Positions 6,447 through 8,770 of a DNA stretch of 8,770 nt are shown piece by piece. Origin of the DNA: Onthomonas sp964456525 (GTDB lineage: Bacteria > Bacillota > Clostridia > Oscillospirales > Oscillospiraceae). The notes under the pieces are model-generated. The model was not told the origin of the DNA, searched no databases, and saw only the letters and a program-made list of their open reading frames with translations. The stretch covers positions 1-8,770 of the forward strand of contig CAYWAP010000055.1 of assembly GCA_964456525.1 (NCBI GenBank), written 5' to 3'. The position numbers were made by a program, and so were the translations under genes. Each line of letters begins with the position of its first letter. Positions within the stretch are counted from its first letter, which is position 1.

Positions 6447-6492
6447 GTCGCGCTCCCGCTCCGGGGAGGACACAGGTTCCCCGGAAAGCCCC

Positions 6493-6521
6493 TTGACATT
6501 TCCATGGATACTGCTTATAAT
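6493..6521 (+). promoter_or_regulatory. Consensus promoter of the marR-yczE operon
   Basis: TTGACA (6493-6498), a 17-nt spacer and TATAAT (6516-6521): a perfect sigma-A consensus. Such a strong promoter fits a gene normally held down by a repressor, here probably the MarR protein itself. Confidence 0.9.
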
Positions 6522-6535
6522 GCGATTCGGTAAAA

Positions 6536-6554
6536 TGAGAATGCTTATTATAAG
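6536..6554 (+). promoter_or_regulatory. Candidate operator dyad over the marR ribosome binding site
   Basis: CTTATTATAAG (6544-6554) is a perfect 11-nt palindrome about its central T and overlaps the start of AAGGAGG (6552-6558). TGAGAAT-G-CTTATTA (6536-6550) also resembles a 7-1-7 Fur-type box, with 12 of 14 positions. Lying just downstream of the expected start point, it could serve as a roadblock operator for MarR autoregulation. Binding protein unknown. Confidence 0.4.
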
Positions 6555-6565
6555 GAGGCGTAGGG

Positions 6566-7000
6566 TTGGAACACCTGCATTATCTTCTCATGAAATCCCA
6601 GGCCATGTTTTCCCGGAAGGTTCTCTCTGAGATCGGCAAGATCGGGTTGACCCCCGGACAACCCAAAATTCTGGACTTCCTGCTGCAATATGAGGAAGCG
6701 GATCAAAAGACCATTGCGAGCCACTGTGAGATTGAACAGACGACGGTGGGGAGCATTTTGCTGCGCATGGAAACAGCTGGGCTGGTGCGGCGCAGGCAAA
6801 AGGACGGAAACCGCCGCTCTCTGTATGTCTCCTTGACGGAATCCGGGAAAGCGGCGGCAGAACAATTGATGGATATTTTCCGGGAGGCTGAAAGGGAAGC
6901 GACCTCCAACTTTTCGGAGGATGAGATCCAGACCCTTCAGAAGCTGCTGGCCAAATTATGTGATGCGATGCAGTCCCCGGCTGCAAAAGAGAAAGAGTGA
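6566..7000 (+). CDS. MarR-family transcriptional regulator
   Basis: A 144-residue winged-helix regulator of typical MarR length. N-terminal dimerisation helix at 1-25, LTPGQPKILDFLL (28-40), helix-turn-helix at about 45-72 (DQKTIASHCEIEQTTVGSILLRME), wing RRQKDGNRRSLYVSLTESG (76-94), C-terminal dimerisation helices at 95-137. Such proteins bind palindromes as dimers and are usually released by small ligands. Start: TTG 6566 is 7 nt after AAGGAGG (6552-6558); the next Met is at residue 9 with no ribosome binding site. It stands 6 nt ahead of a membrane-protein gene in one operon, so it probably controls itself and that gene. Its ligand cannot be told. Confidence 0.93.
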   Translation: MEHLHYLLMKSQAMFSRKVLSEIGKIGLTPGQPKILDFLLQYEEADQKTIASHCEIEQTTVGSILLRMETAGLVRRRQKDGNRRSLYVSLTESGKAAAEQLMDIFREAEREATSNFSEDEIQTLQKLLAKLCDAMQSPAAKEKE

Positions 7001-7006
7001 GTGAGT

Positions 7007-7666
7007 ATGAACGCATGTAAAACGTATAAAATCAACCATCCCGTCAAGAGAATCATTTTGTTGGGACTTGGCCTGGCGGTGATGGCCTTCGGGATCGCCT
7101 TTTCCATCCAGGGGGGATTGGGAACCTCCCCGATTTCCAGCGTCCCCTATGTGACGTCGGCCATTTCCGGGCTGTCGGTGGGGACGACGACGATTATCGT
7201 CAACTCCCTCATGATCCTGATTCAGATCGCCATTTTGCGCAGGCGGTACGACTGCTTTCAGCTTTTGCAGTTTCCGGCGGTCATTGTGTTCGGCGTGATG
7301 ATCGACGTGGCAGAATATGTGATAGGGGGCCTTTCCTGCTCCAATTACCTTCAGCAGTGGATTCTCTGCGCGATTGGCATTTTCCTGATCGCTCTGGGCG
7401 TCAGCATGGAAGTGACCGCCAAACTGGTGACCACGCCCGGGGAGGGCACGGTGTTGGCCATCTGTCAGGTGCTTCCCGTCAAATTCAGCAATATGAAAGT
7501 GATTTTTGATGTCTCGCTGGCGTGTATCGCCATTGTGCTGTCTCTGGTGTTCCTCGGAGAGCTGGTAGGCGTTCGGGAAGGCACCGTTGCCGCGGCCCTC
7601 TGCGTCGGGCTGATTACCAAGCAGACCAACCGGCTGATGGACAAAGTGGAGAGCGTGTATTTGTAA
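7007..7666 (+). CDS. YczE/YitT-like integral membrane protein
   Basis: 219 residues with about five or six membrane segments (roughly 16-36, 57-78, 88-108, 116-137, 168-188 and a weaker one at 192-205). Marks of the YczE/YyaS group are SIQGGLGTSPIS (33-44) after the first helix and VTTPGEGTVLA (141-151) in the middle. The biochemical role of the family is unknown; it is widespread in Firmicutes and often paired with a regulator, as here. The ATG at 7007 is chosen over an in-frame GTG at 7001; both have only a weak purine-rich site (AAAGAG near 6992-6997), and translation probably follows from marR 6 nt upstream. Residues 80-127 are duplicated at the DNA level at 8630-8770. Confidence 0.85.
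   Translation: MNACKTYKINHPVKRIILLGLGLAVMAFGIAFSIQGGLGTSPISSVPYVTSAISGLSVGTTTIIVNSLMILIQIAILRRRYDCFQLLQFPAVIVFGVMIDVAEYVIGGLSCSNYLQQWILCAIGIFLIALGVSMEVTAKLVTTPGEGTVLAICQVLPVKFSNMKVIFDVSLACIAIVLSLVFLGELVGVREGTVAAALCVGLITKQTNRLMDKVESVYL
7244..7385 (+). repeat. Direct repeat, copy 1 (inside yczE)
   Basis: These 142 nt recur at 8630-8770 in the same orientation with three substitutions and one missing C. This copy is in frame within the intact membrane-protein gene. Confidence 0.95.
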
Positions 7667-7680
7667 TTTCAAAATGTAAA

Positions 7681-7731
7681 GGGGCTGTCCATCAATGATT
7701 AGAAAATCATGGGTGTGGCAGCCTCTTTTTT
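7681..7731. terminator. Terminator after yczE, perhaps bidirectional
   Basis: GGGGCTGTC (7681-7689) pairs with GGCAGCCTC (7717-7725) with two G-U pairs, and an inner stem ATGATT/AATCAT (7695-7700, 7705-7710) closes an AGAA loop. Six T follow on the plus strand (7726-7731). On the minus strand the stem is followed by TTTACATTTT, so it may also end the repeat-protein transcript. Positions 7732-7800 hold no gene; only a weak minus-strand stem before TTTTG is seen there. Confidence 0.75.
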
Positions 7732-7800
7732 ACCGTCTGAATAGTCGTTATTTTTTCATACAAAGCAAAAGACAGGAGATTTTTCTGCCCTTTTTTGTGC

Positions 7801-8553
7801 TCACTCCGTCAGGAGACGGTTGAGTGCCTGTTGCTCGCGATATTCTGCCATTTTGAGATTCAATGAGGATTGGAGAGCGTCGGCGGCTGTGTCCAAATAG
7901 CGTTCCAGGATAAAGCTGAATTCTTCAACTCCCTCCGCGCTTTCTAATACTTTGTTTAGGTCATACAAGTGAACATCATTCCTTGCGGATGCTAATCTTG
8001 CTCTTCTCAAGTCGGAGAGCGCTGACTCGTAACGGTCGAACATCTCCGCGTTTTCCTCGTTTTTCACAAGAACGTATTCTTCGAGCGTCGGCGCGTCAGG
8101 CACAAGATCATCGTTCAGATCAACCAGCTCTCCCTTCCGAAACACTCGATATTCTTCGAGCGTCGGCGCGTCAGGCACAAGATCATCGTTCAGATAAATC
8201 AGATCTCCCTTCCGAAACTCTCGAATCTTATTACCGGAGCGATCTCTCTTTGTGAAATTCTTCTTCATCAGGCCTTTTTTCATTTTGCTTTGGTCAAATA
8301 ATTTAACATCATCCGATGCTACGATTGCTCTTCCCAAGTCGGAGAGCGCTGACTCGTAACGGTCGAACATCTCCGCGTAACGGTCGAACATCTCCGCGTT
8401 TTCCTCGTTTTTCACAAGAAAGTATTTTTCGAGCATCGGCGTGTCAGGCATAAGATCATCGTTCAGATCAACCACCTCTCCCTTCCGAAACACTCGAACT
8501 TTACCGGAGTAATCTCTTATTTTGAAATTTTTCTTAATCAGGCACTTTTTCAT
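7801..8553 (-). CDS. Unrecognised protein with nested internal repeats
   Basis: I do not recognise this 250-residue, strongly charged protein; it has no signal peptide or membrane segment. Residues 1-90 and 91-201 are two copies of one unit. Each opens MKK-x-L-x-KKNF, then RD-x-SG, a FRKG-E/D module ending LNDDL-PD-P-LE-Y, a linker LVKNEENAEMFDRYESALSDL that should be helical, and an LxxD end. The first part looks like a small beta-rich (SH3-like?) module, the second a helix. Unit 1 has an extra AEMFDRY; unit 2 has an extra 25-residue FRKG module. Residues 202-250 are unique and probably helical. ATG 8553 follows GGGAGGA (8567-8561) by 7 nt. GC content is visibly lower than its neighbours. 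Good ribosome site, promoter and frame-preserving repeats support a real gene. Function unknown; phage or mobile origin is possible but unproven. Confidence 0.75.
   Translation of the reverse strand: MKKCLIKKNFKIRDYSGKVRVFRKGEVVDLNDDLMPDTPMLEKYFLVKNEENAEMFDRYAEMFDRYESALSDLGRAIVASDDVKLFDQSKMKKGLMKKNFTKRDRSGNKIREFRKGDLIYLNDDLVPDAPTLEEYRVFRKGELVDLNDDLVPDAPTLEEYVLVKNEENAEMFDRYESALSDLRRARLASARNDVHLYDLNKVLESAEGVEEFSFILERYLDTAADALQSSLNLKMAEYREQQALNRLLTE
8075..8224 (-). repeat. 75-bp in-frame tandem duplication
   Basis: Copies 8075-8149 and 8150-8224 differ at four of 75 positions and encode two successive FRKG modules of 25 residues. The 8075-8149 copy shares CAACCA-x-CTCTCCC and ACACTCGA with unit 1 (8466-8497), while the other copy does not. 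This suggests exchange between units rather than simple slippage. Confidence 0.92.
8357..8398 (-). repeat. Perfect 21-bp in-frame tandem duplication
   Basis: 8357-8377 and 8378-8398 are identical and give the doubled AEMFDRY (residues 53-66) in unit 1; unit 2 has it once. The exact identity suggests a recent event. Confidence 0.95.
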
Positions 8554-8575
8554 TGTGGGTTCCTCCCTTTTTTTA

Positions 8576-8604
8576 ATTATACATAATATGGCTTTTGAAG
8601 TAAA
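8576..8604 (-). promoter_or_regulatory. Promoter of the repeat-protein gene
   Basis: On the minus strand, -35 TTTACT (8604-8599), 17-nt spacer and -10 TATAAT (8581-8576). The expected start point falls just before the ribosome binding site (8567-8561), leaving a very short leader of about 15-20 nt. Confidence 0.7.
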
Positions 8605-8629
8605 GGGACATCTAACAGGAACGCAGTTA

Positions 8630-8770
8630 CGGTACGACTGCTTTCAGCTTTTGCAGTTTCCGGCGGTCATTGTGTTTGGCGTCATGATCGACGTGGCAGA
8701 GTATGTGATAGGGGGCTTTCCTGCTCCAATTACCTTCAGCAGTGGATTCTCTGCGCGATTGGCATTTTCC
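8630..8770 (+). pseudogene. Truncated, frameshifted second copy of yczE
   Basis: About 97% identical to 7244-7385, running off the window edge. It encodes the same residues (RYDCFQLLQ through YVIGG) up to 8716, where one C is missing from GGCCTTTCC, and the frame then reads nonsense. The 5' part of the gene is absent; similarity stops abruptly at 8630, next to the promoter of the repeat-protein gene. The three substitutions, at 8677, 8683 and 8701, are all silent third-position changes. It is most likely the remnant of a second yczE allele or paralogue. A sequencing error at the C cannot be excluded. Confidence 0.88.

Larger units (their letters stand above)
7951..8553 (-). repeat. Two long imperfect coding repeats
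   Basis: Unit 1 (8553-8284, residues 1-90) and unit 2 (8283-7951, residues 91-201). The DNA of the helical linker is almost identical between units, for example around 8008-8050 and 8335-8377. The module ends differ more. All length changes are multiples of three. Confidence 0.85.

Noticed and set aside
7983..8255. 90-codon plus-strand frame with internal repeats
   Set aside because: It is the antisense of the 75-bp duplications in the minus-strand gene, which has the promoter and ribosome site.
7951..8553. CRISPR-like array
   Set aside because: Repeats are of different lengths, directly adjacent or nested, keep one reading frame and lack regular unique spacers.

Overview
The window looks like chromosome from an anaerobic, spore-forming member of the class Clostridia with fairly high GC, most likely an Oscillospirales/gut type. 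I infer this from the SCIFF ranthipeptide pair, the spoIIAA-spoIIAB-sigF operon, strong AGGAGG-type ribosome binding sites, TTG starts, and the clostridial style of the neighbours. The species cannot be named from sequence alone.

Layout. (1) 1-1762: a promoter and a 47-residue six-cysteine precursor peptide (scfA, TTG start). Two hairpins follow, then its radical SAM/SPASM maturase scfB: a two-gene RiPP locus. (2) 1796-2621: after an intrinsic terminator, a small membrane protein of probable SpoIIM type, closed by a UUCG-loop terminator. (3) 2666-4203: the spoIIA operon (anti-anti-sigma factor, anti-sigma kinase, forespore sigma F), preceded by an unusual 14-bp-arm dyad. The last two genes overlap by 4 nt. 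(4) 4219-5306, minus strand: an HAD-family phosphatase and a YaiI/YqxD (UPF0178) gene overlapping by 22 nt, with a clear promoter and running convergent to sigF. (5) 5420-6446: a membrane-anchored GH25 muramidase, monocistronic between its own extended -10 promoter and terminator. (6) 6493-7731: a near-consensus promoter drives a MarR-type repressor and a YczE/YitT-like membrane protein. A dyad that could be the operator overlaps the MarR ribosome binding site.

(7) 7732-8770 is the accessory part. A minus-strand gene (7801-8553) encodes a 250-residue protein I do not recognise, built of two long internal repeats that themselves contain 75-bp and 21-bp in-frame tandem duplications. Beyond its promoter, at 8630-8770, lies a second, truncated and frameshifted copy of the middle of yczE, in direct orientation. 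The repeat-protein gene is therefore bracketed by a ~140-bp direct repeat, which points to an insertion or recombination event and a possible deletion unit of about 1.39 kb.

Functionally, scfA/scfB form one peptide-modification unit and spoIIAA/AB/sigF form the forespore sigma-factor switch, with the SpoIIM-like gene next to it. The remaining genes are housekeeping or accessory units. The repeat-protein gene with its flanking yczE fragment is the least explained part of the window.
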